64,000 nucleotides of DNA from Histomonas meleagridis (taxonomy: Eukaryota > Parabasalia > Tritrichomonadida > Dientamoebidae). A program made the position numbers and the translations under genes. The stretch covers positions 744,001-808,000 of the forward strand of contig WSYJ01000099.1 in NCBI GenBank assembly GCA_020186115.1, given 5' to 3'. Below are positions 28,949-37,916 of the stretch, in pieces. The notes under the pieces are model-generated. The model did not search any database. It was not told the origin of the DNA and worked only from the letters and a program-made list of their open reading frames with translations. Within the stretch, counting starts at the first letter, position 1; each line of letters begins with the position of its first letter.

Positions 28949-29361
28949 AATAATTTATTATTTATTCATAAATCTAATTTGTTGAAAATTAAAAATAATT
29001 TTAATCTTTCAGCATAAAATGATTACGTATTAGAGGTTAAATTTAAAAAAAAAATCCTCAAAATTATCATTTTCAAAAAATTCGAATTAACACAAAAATA
29101 CGATGTTAGATCATAAGGCATTAACATCCACATTGTAAGCACCACTCGAAAGTCTTTTCTTTGGGGTTTAATCGAACGGTTTCGTGTCGTTTGGTCTTTG
29201 GCCAAGGGTCACCCCATTCAAAACTGTTGTATTCAAAAGATTTTCATTCAATTATTTTTTTTTGAATGTACTTTTGTTTTTCGATTGAAATTCATTGAAA
29301 AATTTCAATAGAATAATTAGTTTCTCTTTTGATGTCCGCATTTACTTCATTTTTTTGAGGA
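28949..29361. other. Promoter region of the ADF/cofilin gene
   Basis: No gene. The last 20 bases contain ACTTCATTTTTTTGAGGA immediately before the ATG at 29362, a good match to the trichomonad initiator (TCAYWW). An AACGGT lies about 185 bp upstream (near 29176). Confidence 0.5.
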
Positions 29362-29784
29362 ATGTTCACTGGAATTAAGGTTCATGATGATTGCATGCCT
29401 GTATTCAACGACTTCAAGATTGGCCACAAGTACAGCTATGTTCTCTTTACTTTCAGCGATGACGAAAGATTTATCATTGTTGACAAAACAGGACCAAAGG
29501 GAAGTACATACGACGACTTTCTTGCTGACCTCCCAGAACGCGATGTCCGCTTTGCTGTCTATGATTACGATTTCACGAATGATGACGGAAATCTTCGCAA
29601 TCGCCTCATATTTGTCTCGTGGGTTCCAAACGCTGCGCCCGCAAGAAAGAAAATGATCTCTGCTTCGACAAGAATATCCTTCAAGAATGCACTCCCTGGC
29701 GTAGGACCTAGCATCCAAGCAAACAATCTCGCTGATCTCAATGAGGAAGAGGTTCGCGCAAGGTGCCTCGCATCAATGAAGTAA
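29362..29784 (+). CDS. ADF/cofilin (actin-depolymerising factor)
   Basis: 140 residues, the usual ADF length. 'MFTGIKVHDDCMPVFNDFKIG' matches the N-terminal 'sGi.V.dec...f.elk'. 'VLFTFSDDERFIIVDKTGP', 'RFAVYDYDF', 'NRLIFVSWVPNAAPARKKMISASTRISFKNAL' (the long actin-binding helix 'W.Pd.a.ik.KM.yassk..lk..l') and the C-terminal 'DLNEEEVRARCL' complete the ADF-H fold. It severs and recycles actin filaments in the cytoplasm. Codons are visibly richer in C-ending forms (ATC, TTC, CTC) than those of neighbouring genes, which fits a highly expressed gene. Open frames on the opposite strand are shadows. Confidence 0.95.
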   Translation: MFTGIKVHDDCMPVFNDFKIGHKYSYVLFTFSDDERFIIVDKTGPKGSTYDDFLADLPERDVRFAVYDYDFTNDDGNLRNRLIFVSWVPNAAPARKKMISASTRISFKNALPGVGPSIQANNLADLNEEEVRARCLASMK

Positions 29785-30226
29785 AGGTCTAACCTTTCAA
29801 ATCTTTTTTATATTTGGACTGAAATTATTCTTATGAACTTCCTTTATGAAATTATTTCTTCAAGATCATTTATGCTTTGAAATGCTTAAACTATTTCTAC
29901 GATATATAGTAACCATGAATACAACTTTTTTAAATATCAAATTATATGAACAAAAAAAGAATTATATATCTGTTATAAAAATGGGAAATTTGTTTATCAA
30001 TGACTATTCGGAGATTTTAAAAAATGTCTTTACCTCACCAAAAACTATTAAATGACAATTAAATTACAAATAAAAATAATTATGATGAAAATGAAAAATC
30101 ACAAAAAATTTCTGAAACTTTTATAACGATTAAATTCAAAAATCGAAATAATTAAAACACAGAAAATTTCATCCCATTTGATTTGTCATGACTTGTACCG
30201 ATAATAAAAAGTCGAAAAAACATTAA
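29785..30226. other. Convergent intergenic region, no gene seen
   Basis: AT-rich region between the ADF stop and the PDI-like stop. A 69-codon plus frame (29846-30055) shows no coding character. Confidence 0.4.
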
Positions 30227-31660
30227 TCACAATTCGATATTTATTTCTAGTTCATCACAAATGAACTTCACCAAGTTTTCTTTCTGTAACTTTCCCTTAT
30301 AATGGATTGGCTTTTTCTTTAGTCCTTCAGCGAACATATATATTGCTGGAGTATTATTTGGGTCTGGCCCCTCCACTCTATCATTTGCTGCCACATTAAA
30401 CTTGACGAATTTTATATCATTTTTATTTTCCTTTTTAAAAATTTCAGCAACTTCTTCGAATTGGGGCAGAAATTGTTGGTAAATTCTATCCCAATCTTCG
30501 AAGTACAGCACAATTACATTTATTTTATTATTAATAACATTTTCTTTAAATGTTTCCGCATTAACTTCTTTCACAGTTCCGACATTATCATCATCGTTTA
30601 TTTTAGCACTTCGAATAAATGGTTTTAATTTATGCGATTTATAAAGTTCAATGAAGTTTCCAATGTCTTCAACAGTGAACGGATCTTCTTCATTATATAA
30701 ATATTTCTTCATTTGCCCATTTTTGTTATATACTAAAATCGATACTGAAGGATCTGCATAACGACTAAATCCAAGTCCGGTCATAAAACGATTTCCTGTA
30801 ACTGCGTCGATAACAGCAATTAGAAATCGTGAATTGTATTGTTCTGATAATTGTAATACAACTTTAAGAGATTCGTCACGTTGTTCTTCTTCAACTGGTG
30901 TAAAGAATAAAAGAATTTGTTTGCCATAGTATTGTCGTTGATTTTGTACTTCAAACGTAACATATTTGGGCTCCATACTATATAATAGCCAACGATTTAA
31001 GTCTTCGATAGTGGCTGAATCAAGATCGTCAATATACTCGGTTTTAGTATGATCTGATGTGCGATATAAAAAAAGTGTCGGAATGGTTTCAATACCTAAT
31101 TCATACGCTATGTCAGCATCAGGGCAAAGACCAAATGAATAATTATCCCGGTTAACGTCGGCAAATTTGTAATACTTATCAAATAATGGACCTTCAGGCT
31201 TTTCTAAAAAAAGAACAACTGAGCCACTGTTGGACTCAATAAAGTCTTGAGCTATTGAGTAATCATCAAATGTAACAAATGGTATACCTGTACGTGACAT
31301 CGCAAAATCAACAATTCCTTCGGTGGTTGCAGATCCTGTATACCTACCAACTAATTTCCCATAACGGAAGAAATAAAAACTTTTAGAATCCTTGGTATTT
31401 TTGAATGTTTTTTGATTTCGATCACCATCCATTACAGCAAAATAACACCTTGTACCAAGGGAAGATGCGGCACTTAAAAAATCTGATCTTGTACGGAACT
31501 TTTGATCTTCATCACTTCCATATTGGACAAGAAGAAAAACGGCTGGTAAATCTTCGAATGCGAATGACATATTTTGATCAGATACATAAAGTATATTTCC
31601 ATCCAAACGTAATTTCTTTTTCGATTTAATTAAAAAAGGGAAAACAATTAACAAAAACAT
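30227..31660 (-). CDS. PDI-like ER protein with four thioredoxin folds and no CxxC
   Basis: About 477 residues from the ATG at 31660, which directly precedes a signal peptide (MFLLIVFPFLIKS). The frame is open to ATG at 31720, but that start would bury the signal sequence. The thioredoxin-fold pattern a-b-b'-a' is visible: 'FLLVQYGSDED', 'SVVLFLEKPEGPLFDKYYKFADVN', 'QILLFFTPVEEEQRDESLKV', and the last domain 'VIVLYFEDWDRIYQQFLPQFEEVAEIF...KFNVAAND...TPAIYMFAEG'. At the place of the WCGHC site the sequence is EDWDRIY, and the first domain likewise lacks it, so the protein should be redox-inactive, like ERp27 or calsequestrin-type members that act as chaperones. The C-terminus is EINIEL, not a clear KDEL. 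Confidence 0.7.
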   Translation of the reverse strand: MFLLIVFPFLIKSKKKLRLDGNILYVSDQNMSFAFEDLPAVFLLVQYGSDEDQKFRTRSDFLSAASSLGTRCYFAVMDGDRNQKTFKNTKDSKSFYFFRYGKLVGRYTGSATTEGIVDFAMSRTGIPFVTFDDYSIAQDFIESNSGSVVLFLEKPEGPLFDKYYKFADVNRDNYSFGLCPDADIAYELGIETIPTLFLYRTSDHTKTEYIDDLDSATIEDLNRWLLYSMEPKYVTFEVQNQRQYYGKQILLFFTPVEEEQRDESLKVVLQLSEQYNSRFLIAVIDAVTGNRFMTGLGFSRYADPSVSILVYNKNGQMKKYLYNEEDPFTVEDIGNFIELYKSHKLKPFIRSAKINDDDNVGTVKEVNAETFKENVINNKINVIVLYFEDWDRIYQQFLPQFEEVAEIFKKENKNDIKFVKFNVAANDRVEGPDPNNTPAIYMFAEGLKKKPIHYKGKLQKENLVKFICDELEINIEL

Positions 31661-31767
31661 TTTTTTCTTATCCGACCAAATAAAAACGGCTTTTTGAATA
31701 TCGAAACGATTAAAATGCATACAAAAACATTATCTATAAAACTTATTTAAACAAATTACAAAACAAA

Positions 31768-32955
31768 TTATTTCTTTTTCTTGGGACTTGTTTTCCCTTG
31801 AAGCATTGCCAATTTTTCTTCTTGTATTTCAATTCTTTTCTCCATCAAAGCTGCTGTTCTTGTTATCATTTCCAATTGGTTCACTAATCTTTCTAATGCA
31901 TCTTCAATGAAATCATTTGATGGCATTTTGTAATTAATTTTTTGCGTATTATTATTGTTATTATTCCTTTGAATTGGTTTGCTTACGCTCATCGCTTGTT
32001 CGATTCTTTTCTGTGAACTGTTTGAAGTTTGTTTCATTTCTTCTTGTAACGTTTTGATCAATTTATCAAATTTCGTTTCCCATAACAACAAAATTCCGCT
32101 TTTATCACACGTAACGAACTGTGATCCGTCGCTGTTCCATTTCCCATCGTTTACAGGTGACGAGTGCGCATTAATTGTGTAGAAAAGTTGGCCTTCAACT
32201 AAGTCCCAAATGCAGACTTTCTTGTCTAAACTCGTCGTAAGTGCAAAAAGTCCACTCGGATGTATTTGTATCGATGTGATTGATGAATTATGCGCTTCAT
32301 ATGTTTGAATTATTTGTTGGTTTCGAGTGTCTATAAGAGCAAAACTGCCATTTGATAATGAACATCCAATAATCGAGCCGTCGGGATGGAAGGTGGCACG
32401 TGTAACTTGTGATGTCATAGGCCCAAAATCTTGCGTTGTTGTTCGATCTCGAACATCCCATACTCGAACATGATGATCACAACTGGATGTGACAATAATA
32501 TTCCCATCAGATGAAAATGTGGATGAAGTGACCCAGCTCTTATGTCCACGAAGTGAAGAAAGGAATTTACAAGTTTTAAAATCCCAGATTTTTGCTGATC
32601 CATCATTAGACGAGGTTGTAAAACGTGAGCCATCACGCGAAAAATTTATGGAATTGACACAAGAAGAATGCGCTGTGAAAATGTTGGGTTTGGAACGAAC
32701 GCTAAGTTTGGCACTTAGAATCTTTCCTTCAGAATTGCCAGATAATATCATGATGCCATCTGGAGAAACATCAATTGAAGTCATTTTACTTCTTCCTCCT
32801 TTGAAAATGACATTTCTTCCATTTGATTTTAAGGGAAGATAATGTACATTTTTATCTGTACCACACGCAACAACGCCACTTCCATCAGGAAAAAATTGCG
32901 TAGAAGTAAGTTCTGTATTTGGAAATGTAATTGTTTCAAGACAAATTGGATCCAT
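31768..32955 (-). CDS. POC1: POC1-family centriole/basal-body WD40 protein
   Basis: 395 residues from ATG at 32955. Seven WD40 repeats (residues about 10-300) include 'GSAKIWDFKT', 'HHVRVWDVRD', 'KKVCIWDLVEG' and 'GILLLWETKFD'. The C-terminal 'EDALERLVNQLEMITRTAALMEKRIEIQEEKLAMLQG' is the POC1 motif helix (L..ivgQLd.ltqTv..lE.RLtltEdkL). POC1 proteins are luminal components of centriole/basal-body walls, needed for stability of triplets. The final residues are basic (KTSPKKKK). An ACCGTT element lies 12 bp before the ATG (32967-32972). Confidence 0.9.
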   Translation of the reverse strand: MDPICLETITFPNTELTSTQFFPDGSGVVACGTDKNVHYLPLKSNGRNVIFKGGRSKMTSIDVSPDGIMILSGNSEGKILSAKLSVRSKPNIFTAHSSCVNSINFSRDGSRFTTSSNDGSAKIWDFKTCKFLSSLRGHKSWVTSSTFSSDGNIIVTSSCDHHVRVWDVRDRTTTQDFGPMTSQVTRATFHPDGSIIGCSLSNGSFALIDTRNQQIIQTYEAHNSSITSIQIHPSGLFALTTSLDKKVCIWDLVEGQLFYTINAHSSPVNDGKWNSDGSQFVTCDKSGILLLWETKFDKLIKTLQEEMKQTSNSSQKRIEQAMSVSKPIQRNNNNNNTQKINYKMPSNDFIEDALERLVNQLEMITRTAALMEKRIEIQEEKLAMLQGKTSPKKKK

Positions 32956-33445
32956 GGATTTTATATACCGTTTACTTAAAGCGAACGTTAAAATTCAAAA
33001 GATAACTAAAAATAAGCAAAATCACAAGAAACAAGAATTAAAATAGAAGTTGTTATTTTAAGTATCGAATCAATATATGATAAAGATATGGAATAAAAAC
33101 ACATTTAAATATTTATAATCAATATGTTGCAAACATAAAAATTTAATATTTCTTGAACAAAAGAATTGATACAAATGCCCAAAATATTTGCATTATTTGT
33201 TTTACAATTTGATTGATTTGTTTTGTTTTAGTATTTTTTTCATTCAAAATATTTACAATTTAAAAAAAAATATTTTGTACAATATTTGTATAACCCTCTG
33301 TACAACACTGCATTTATTGATAATAATGGGTATGTGAGATATTAAAAAATAATCAATAGTGATAATAAATTCTTTGCTTCAAATTCACGACCGTTTATAT
33401 GATGATAAACGAATCCTATAAAAACTGAAAAGTGCCATAAAAAAT
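32956..33445. promoter_or_regulatory. Divergent intergenic region, POC1 / V-ATPase subunit e
   Basis: 490 bp between divergent genes. Both ends carry the same ACCGTTTA octamer, 12 bp before the POC1 ATG (32967-32974) and about 50 bp before the V-ATPase e ATG (33390-33397). GCCATAAAAAATATGG gives an initiator-like CCATAA at the rightward start. The middle is featureless and AT-rich. Confidence 0.5.
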
Positions 33446-33673
33446 ATGGGTTGGCCTGAACCTCCTTTGAATGGGCTTCTTATTGGAACACTTGTTTTCA
33501 TTGGTGTTGCTTTCCTTGGAGCAGCCATTGTCGCTATTGCTTTTAGAAAAGGACAGACTTGCTATGCCGTCAATTTCACTGTTATTCTTATAGTAATGGC
33601 ATTCATTATGTGGGCATGCACTTACATGGCTCAAATGTATCCACTTGTTTATCCAGAGTATTCAGAAGATTAA
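33446..33673 (+). CDS. VMA9: V-type H+-ATPase subunit e (Vma9/ATP6V0E)
   Basis: 75 residues, typical for subunit e. Two membrane helices: GLLIGTLVFIGVAFLGAAIVAIAF and VNFTVILIVMAFIMWACTYMAQ, separated by 'RKGQTCY' and followed by 'MYPLVYPEYSED', matching the family 'aqlNPLi.P' ending. It is a small Vo-sector subunit required for proton pump assembly in acidic compartments. Confidence 0.8.
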   Translation: MGWPEPPLNGLLIGTLVFIGVAFLGAAIVAIAFRKGQTCYAVNFTVILIVMAFIMWACTYMAQMYPLVYPEYSED

Positions 33674-33855
33674 TCGTAAACACTTTTTATAATTATTCCA
33701 TTATTTTTTTGAATTTTTTTAGGCTAAATTTCCTCATTTCCCTGAGGTTAGTGGGTGTGTGGACAAGAAAGAAAATAAAATTAAGCAAAAAGATTCATCA
33801 AAATAAAGTTAATATTATATGATTTATCAATACGCTATAAATTTTAAAAATGAAT

Positions 33856-33926
33856 TCCGATATCGTTCATCGGTTAGGATATGTGGTTTTCATCCACGGG
33901 AGCGGGGTTCGATTCCCCGTATCGGA
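33856..33926 (+). tRNA. tRNA-Glu (anticodon UUC)
   Basis: A 71-nt cloverleaf. The acceptor TCCGATA (33856-33862) pairs with TATCGGA (33920-33926). The D arm contains ATCGGTTAGGAT, the anticodon loop TTTTCAT has the TTC anticodon inside the TGTGG/CCACG stem, and the T arm is GGGGTTCGATTCCCC with internal B-box GGTTCGATTCC. The sequence closely resembles eukaryotic tRNA-Glu. No intron. Base pairing continues one or two positions outside the acceptor (AT/AT), and GAATT/AATT-type ends flank it. It stands alone between the V-ATPase e gene and a small unknown gene. Confidence 0.95.
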
Positions 33927-34284
33927 ATGAATTTTTTTAAATAAAAATAAAAAGTGAAGTATTTGGATCAAAATACTGATATCTTAAGATTTTTTTCAAC
34001 CAATTCATCATTTATGCATAAATCTTCAAAAAGCTATATTAAAATTGTTAAATTACTTACACTTTATTAATCGAATATGATCACATAAATATTGTTCTTA
34101 AGTATTTTTGAATTTTATATTTTTTGCTGCTTTCATTATGCCGAATTACTTTAAGTTTCTTTTTAGAAATAATTTCTGAGTTTTTTCATATTCCCCTTGA
34201 TGGAGTGTGAATACTAAATATACCATATTTTTATGACTTACTCACATTACAGAGTGTTGATATTGTCACTAAAAATATTAAAAA
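33927..34284. other. Gap after tRNA-Glu
   Basis: A T-rich run directly after the tRNA (ATTTTTTT at about 33930) should terminate pol III transcription. The remaining 300 bp hold no open frame of note. Confidence 0.45.
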
Positions 34285-34602
34285 TCAAACATAGTATTCG
34301 CTTTTTTGCATCAATGAGTAAGATGAAGTATCTATTAAAACATATTTTTCTTTTGTTTTTTTTGTTCTTTTTTCTTCACATTCAGAAACTTTACTTTCAA
34401 CAGAGCATGTTCTAATAATTAGTCTTTGTATTTTTTTATCAATTTCTTCAAGAAACAAATCATTTTCATCTCTGATATGATTTTCATTTAAGAAATCATT
34501 GAAATCCATTTTTATGTTTCTTTGCTTTTTCTTAGGCTTTACATTATGATTTTCCTTTCTGTTTTCTTTTGGCTTTTCTATATTTGCGCAAGTAAAAATC
34601 AT
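34285..34602 (-). CDS. Small basic protein, unknown
   Basis: About 105 residues from ATG at 34602 (MIFTCANIEKPKENRKENH). The N-terminal half is Lys/Asn/Arg-rich (HNVKPKKKQRNIK). The C-terminal half starts at a second ATG (34511, MDFNDFLNENHIRDENDLF) and contains a predicted helix EEIDKKIQRLIIRTCSVESKVSECEEKRTKK. No family recognised. The second ATG could be the real start. A TTTAAACGT element (34613-34621) lies just upstream of the first ATG, favouring that one. Reality of the gene is moderately supported. Confidence 0.4.
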   Translation of the reverse strand: MIFTCANIEKPKENRKENHNVKPKKKQRNIKMDFNDFLNENHIRDENDLFLEEIDKKIQRLIIRTCSVESKVSECEEKRTKKTKEKYVLIDTSSYSLMQKSEYYV

Positions 34603-34699
34603 TTCTACAAATTTTAAACGTATATTCACTTCACATTTTTGAAGAAAAAAAAATTTTTTTTTGTCTATAAATGTTTTTATTGCATTATAAATTACACAA

Positions 34700-36225
34700 T
34701 TAATCCTCTGAGTTTAATATTGTGCTTAAGGTATCTATCAAGTACTGAATCGCGAATTGAGTTGCATGTTTAAAATACAAATCGACTTGCAACATTTCCA
34801 CTGATTCTCTTTTAACCTTAAAAGCCAAATACATGAAATCTGCTGACCTTCTAGATATTATGTTCATATCATCGTAATGAAAGAATTCGAATCCTTCATT
34901 ATTTAGCATCCGTTGTATCTTCGCCAGCACAACTTCAAGTGGCAAATTTATGTCAATAAACGGCTGCACCACATCAAACAGAAAATCTTTCGTTTGAACG
35001 TTAGCCCAACCGACGGGCTTTGTCAAAGAGAAGCCATTCTCCAGCGACTGGACATCTGGCGATTGTTGTTGGCCAACTACAGATGTATTAAATGAAGCAG
35101 GTGAAATCATAAAGGTTTCATCAAGCAAATTGATCTCATCATCTCGATGCCATGGAATACTTTCAACAGTTACATTCGATGTTAACATGTTATAAAAAAC
35201 TTTGGCCATGGAATGACCATGCTTGGTTAAATCAACATATAACTCATTGACATCACTGTAGCCAATTTGTTGTAACATCGATATAACTAATGGATCTGCA
35301 TTACTGACATCAATTGGATCTTGTAAGTATGGTAAAGGTAATGGAGTTGGAAAGATATATGATTCAGGAATACTGATTCTAAAAGCTGGATGATCTTTGA
35401 TTTGTTTTATGGTTATACGTTTTTGTGGATCTGTTTGAAGCATTCGTGATATGAGATCTTTGATTAGTGGATGGAAATCTGGCATTACATATTGACCAAT
35501 TTTGACTTTGGCTAAAAGATTTCGAATGGCCGGATCATTAAAAGGATGTTTTCCCTATGAGTTAGTCGTTAGTAAAGCCGAAGGAAATTATTCCTTCGGT
35601 GAAAAATACATACTGCTAATAAAACATATAATATGACACCACAACTCCAGATGTCTGCAATACGCCCATCATATGGAACACCACGAATGACCTCGGGCGC
35701 TGCATAATGTGGTGAGCCACAACTGGTGTCAGCAATATTTGATTTCATCCAGCGTGCAAAACCGAAATCTCCAATCTTAACATCACCAAACTCATCAAGT
35801 AGGATGTTTTCAAGCTTGAGATCACGATGACAAATGGCATGAGAATGAAGATATTCAACTCCATATATTATCTGTCTGAAGAATTTTAAGGCTAGATTCA
35901 TGTCTAAAGGCCTCCTATGCAAAAGGAGATCAAAGAGTTCACCACCTTGTGCATATTCAAGTATGATGTATAAATGATTTTGACTTTCACATACTTCAAT
36001 CAACTTTAAAAGGTGTGGATGTTGAAGTAGCCTCATTAACGATATTTCCCTTTGAACATTTACGAGCAAATCTGGATTTTTTTCGAACCAGATTTTTTTC
36101 ATCATTTTTATAGCAACTAAATCTCCAGTGCTTACGTGTTGTGCTAGCATGACTTTTCCTTGATTACCTTTTCCTAGTTGCCGGATGACGTTGTAGTTCC
36201 CAATCATAGAGGTCCTTTGCTGCAT
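34700..36225 (-). CDS. CAMK/AMPK-type Ser/Thr protein kinase with one intron
   Basis: Join of complement(35614..36225) and complement(34700..35554), 488 residues. The kinase domain contains G-loop GKGNQGKVM, VAIKMMKK, HRDLKLEN (near residue 130), DFGFAR, GSPHYAAPEV and WSCGVILYVLLA, then across the intron GKHPFND. 'ISRMLQTDPQKRITIKQIKDHPAF' ends the domain. A UBA-like helical segment (about 290-340, 'PLVISMLQQIGY') follows, and a C-terminal KA1-like block of about 100 residues ('FEFFHYDD', 'FMYLAFKVKRES', 'MLQVDLYFKH'). This is the SNF1/BRSK/MARK layout; such kinases are common in trichomonads. The start is the ATG at 36225 (MQQRTSMIGNY); the longer frame begins at a TTG. Confidence 0.88.
35555..35613 (-). 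other. Canonical 59-nt spliceosomal intron with internal hairpin
   Basis: On the minus strand: 5' splice site GTATGT, 3' region TTTACTAACGACTAACTCATAG with two ACTAAC branch-site matches, and terminal AG. Removal joins GCA|GGA in phase 0 and restores the kinase frame (LLA-GKHPF). Between the 5' site and the branch region sits a perfect 9-bp stem with a 4-nt loop, CCGAAGGAA-TAAT-TTCCTTCGG (35578-35599), which would shorten the distance from 5' site to branch point. Confidence 0.93.
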
Positions 36226-36722
36226 TTTAACGGAATTCCGTTTTGGTCCAAAACTAAAATTCTGTGCGGAACCAAAAGAAAAACAAAAATTGAATATTTT
36301 ACATGGTGTATTCAAAAAGTGTTAAACACACCAAAAGCGTTTTAACGAACGGTTTTTTCTGACACCATTGAAACTTTCCTTTTTACAACACCATTTTTTG
36401 TTGGAATATATGGTCGATAAAATGATTGAAAATTGATCAAAAAAATTTATGCAAAACAATATTGTTGGTGAGTGAATCTTCTCATTGGTAAAACTGAAGT
36501 TATGTGATTGAGTTTTCACAACATTATTTTTGATTTTGACATTTAGTAGTGATCAAAAATAATTCAACAACATGGAAATTTTTATACTTGAATCAAAACA
36601 GAAAAAAATTTGTTTTTAAAATACACTTAAAATCCTGTGTAAAATCAAATATAAATGGATTTATTGATTAGAATTTTATGCAGATTAAAGCAAACAAACC
36701 TAGTTAAAACAAAAAATTTCAT
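36226..36722. promoter_or_regulatory. Divergent intergenic region, kinase / GOT1
   Basis: The kinase side holds the palindrome AACGGAATTCCGTT (about 36229-36242) directly before its ATG. AACGAACGGTTT occurs near 36343. The GOT1 start is embedded in TTTCATATGTC, an initiator-like TCATAT overlapping the ATG. No open frames of note. Confidence 0.5.
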
Positions 36723-37145
36723 ATGTCAGGAAACAACGAGAATTTCCGGAGCTTAGGAACACTTTTAACAATTGTAGGAGTTCTTTCTTTTATTTCAGCA
36801 ATTTTTTCTGGTTTCAACAAAAGAATGGTAATTGTATCCAATTTTCTCTTTTTTGCTGGTATCGTACTAGTTTTAGGAATCAAAAAGTTTACAACCTTCA
36901 TGACTCGTAAGAAGAGAATCGTTGGCACTATTATTTACTTAATTGGATTTATCTTAATTATTGCAAATAGAAATGGATGGGGTGGAATTCTTCAAATCAT
37001 AGGTATTTTATCAATGTTTGGTGGGTTTGTTCCTATGCTCTTTAACAAAATGCAAAAGCTTCCTTATATCGGAAAATATTTCAGATTTGCACTTCCTAGT
37101 TTCTTTTATGATTCGTCCCTTAATGACGAAGAACTACCATACTAA
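36723..37145 (+). CDS. GOT1: GOT1-like vesicle transport protein
   Basis: 140 residues, family length. Four membrane helices occupy about residues 12-30, 35-53, 66-84 and 88-108. Typical segments are 'LGTLLTIVGVLSFISAIFSG' with 'LLFFAGIVLVLG', a 'RKKRIVGTIIYLIGFILI' third helix and 'GWGGILQIIGILSMFGGFVP'. The last part (YIGKYFRFALPSFFYD) is amphipathic. GOT1 acts in ER-Golgi traffic with COPII and tethering factors. The ATG overlaps an initiator-like TCATAT. Confidence 0.85.
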   Translation: MSGNNENFRSLGTLLTIVGVLSFISAIFSGFNKRMVIVSNFLFFAGIVLVLGIKKFTTFMTRKKRIVGTIIYLIGFILIIANRNGWGGILQIIGILSMFGGFVPMLFNKMQKLPYIGKYFRFALPSFFYDSSLNDEELPY

Positions 37146-37540
37146 ATATAACTGTTTACTCTATATGTTTTTTAATAATTCTAATATTTAAAATTAATTG
37201 TCAGAAAAATTTTTAACATAAATTATGAATATATGTTAAAATATATATGTGGTGATTTGATTCATTCTTTTCAAAGATGGAGTATTTTTAGCGAAATTTT
37301 TGGGCTTTCTGTGTTTTGAAAGGTGCTTTAAACCACATTTAATGTGCTAAAGTTGTCAGTGAATTGTACCAGAACCAAATTCTTTAGAAACTGAAACAAC
37401 AAAAAATGTTTCCCATTGAACAAATTGTGTTTAAAATAAGAAAAACATTTTAGTTTTTTTCATTGCACAAACAAAGAACACTTTCCTGATACATTTAATT
37501 ATTGTATAATTAATTAATTTTTTTCATTATTTTTATTTCC
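37146..37540. other. Intergenic, no gene seen
   Basis: 3' flank of GOT1. AT-rich, without coding character. Confidence 0.4.
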
Positions 37541-37850
37541 TTTTTAATATGTATGTACTGCAGCACATAACTTACTGCTTCTACATGTGTATAATATTAT
37601 TTTATATTTTGCGTATATTTCATTTCATTATATAATGTTTGTACTTCAGCACATAACTTACTGCCTCTACATATGTATAATATTATTTGATATTTTGCTA
37701 TATTTCATTTCATTATATAATGTTTGTACTTCAGCACATAACTTACTGCTTCTACATATGTATAATATTATTTGATATTTTGCTATATTTCATTTCATTA
37801 TATAATGTTTGTACTTCAGCACATAGTTTACTGCTTCTTCGAATGTGCAT
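37541..37850 (+). repeat. 85-bp tandem repeat, about 3.5 copies
   Basis: Units containing CAGCACATAACTTACTGC start at 37561, 37647, 37732 and 37817 (periods 86, 85, 85), separated by CTACATATGTATAATATT and TTTCATTTCATTATATAATG. Copies are over 90 percent alike by eye. Open frames across it are by-products of the repeat. It lies just beyond the 3' end of the calcium pump gene. Confidence 0.9.
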
Positions 37851-37916
37851 TTTGACAAATAAAAACTTTAAAATTACATTAATTTCTTTATTTAAACAAT
37901 TCGTTCTAATTTTTAT

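Noticed and set aside
29347-29718. 123-codon minus frame opposite ADF/cofilin
   Set aside because: Antisense shadow of a strongly conserved, codon-biased gene.
37541-37850. 180-codon plus open frame over the 85-bp repeat and the pump 3' end
   Set aside because: It is a by-product of the tandem repeat and the antisense of the P-type ATPase.
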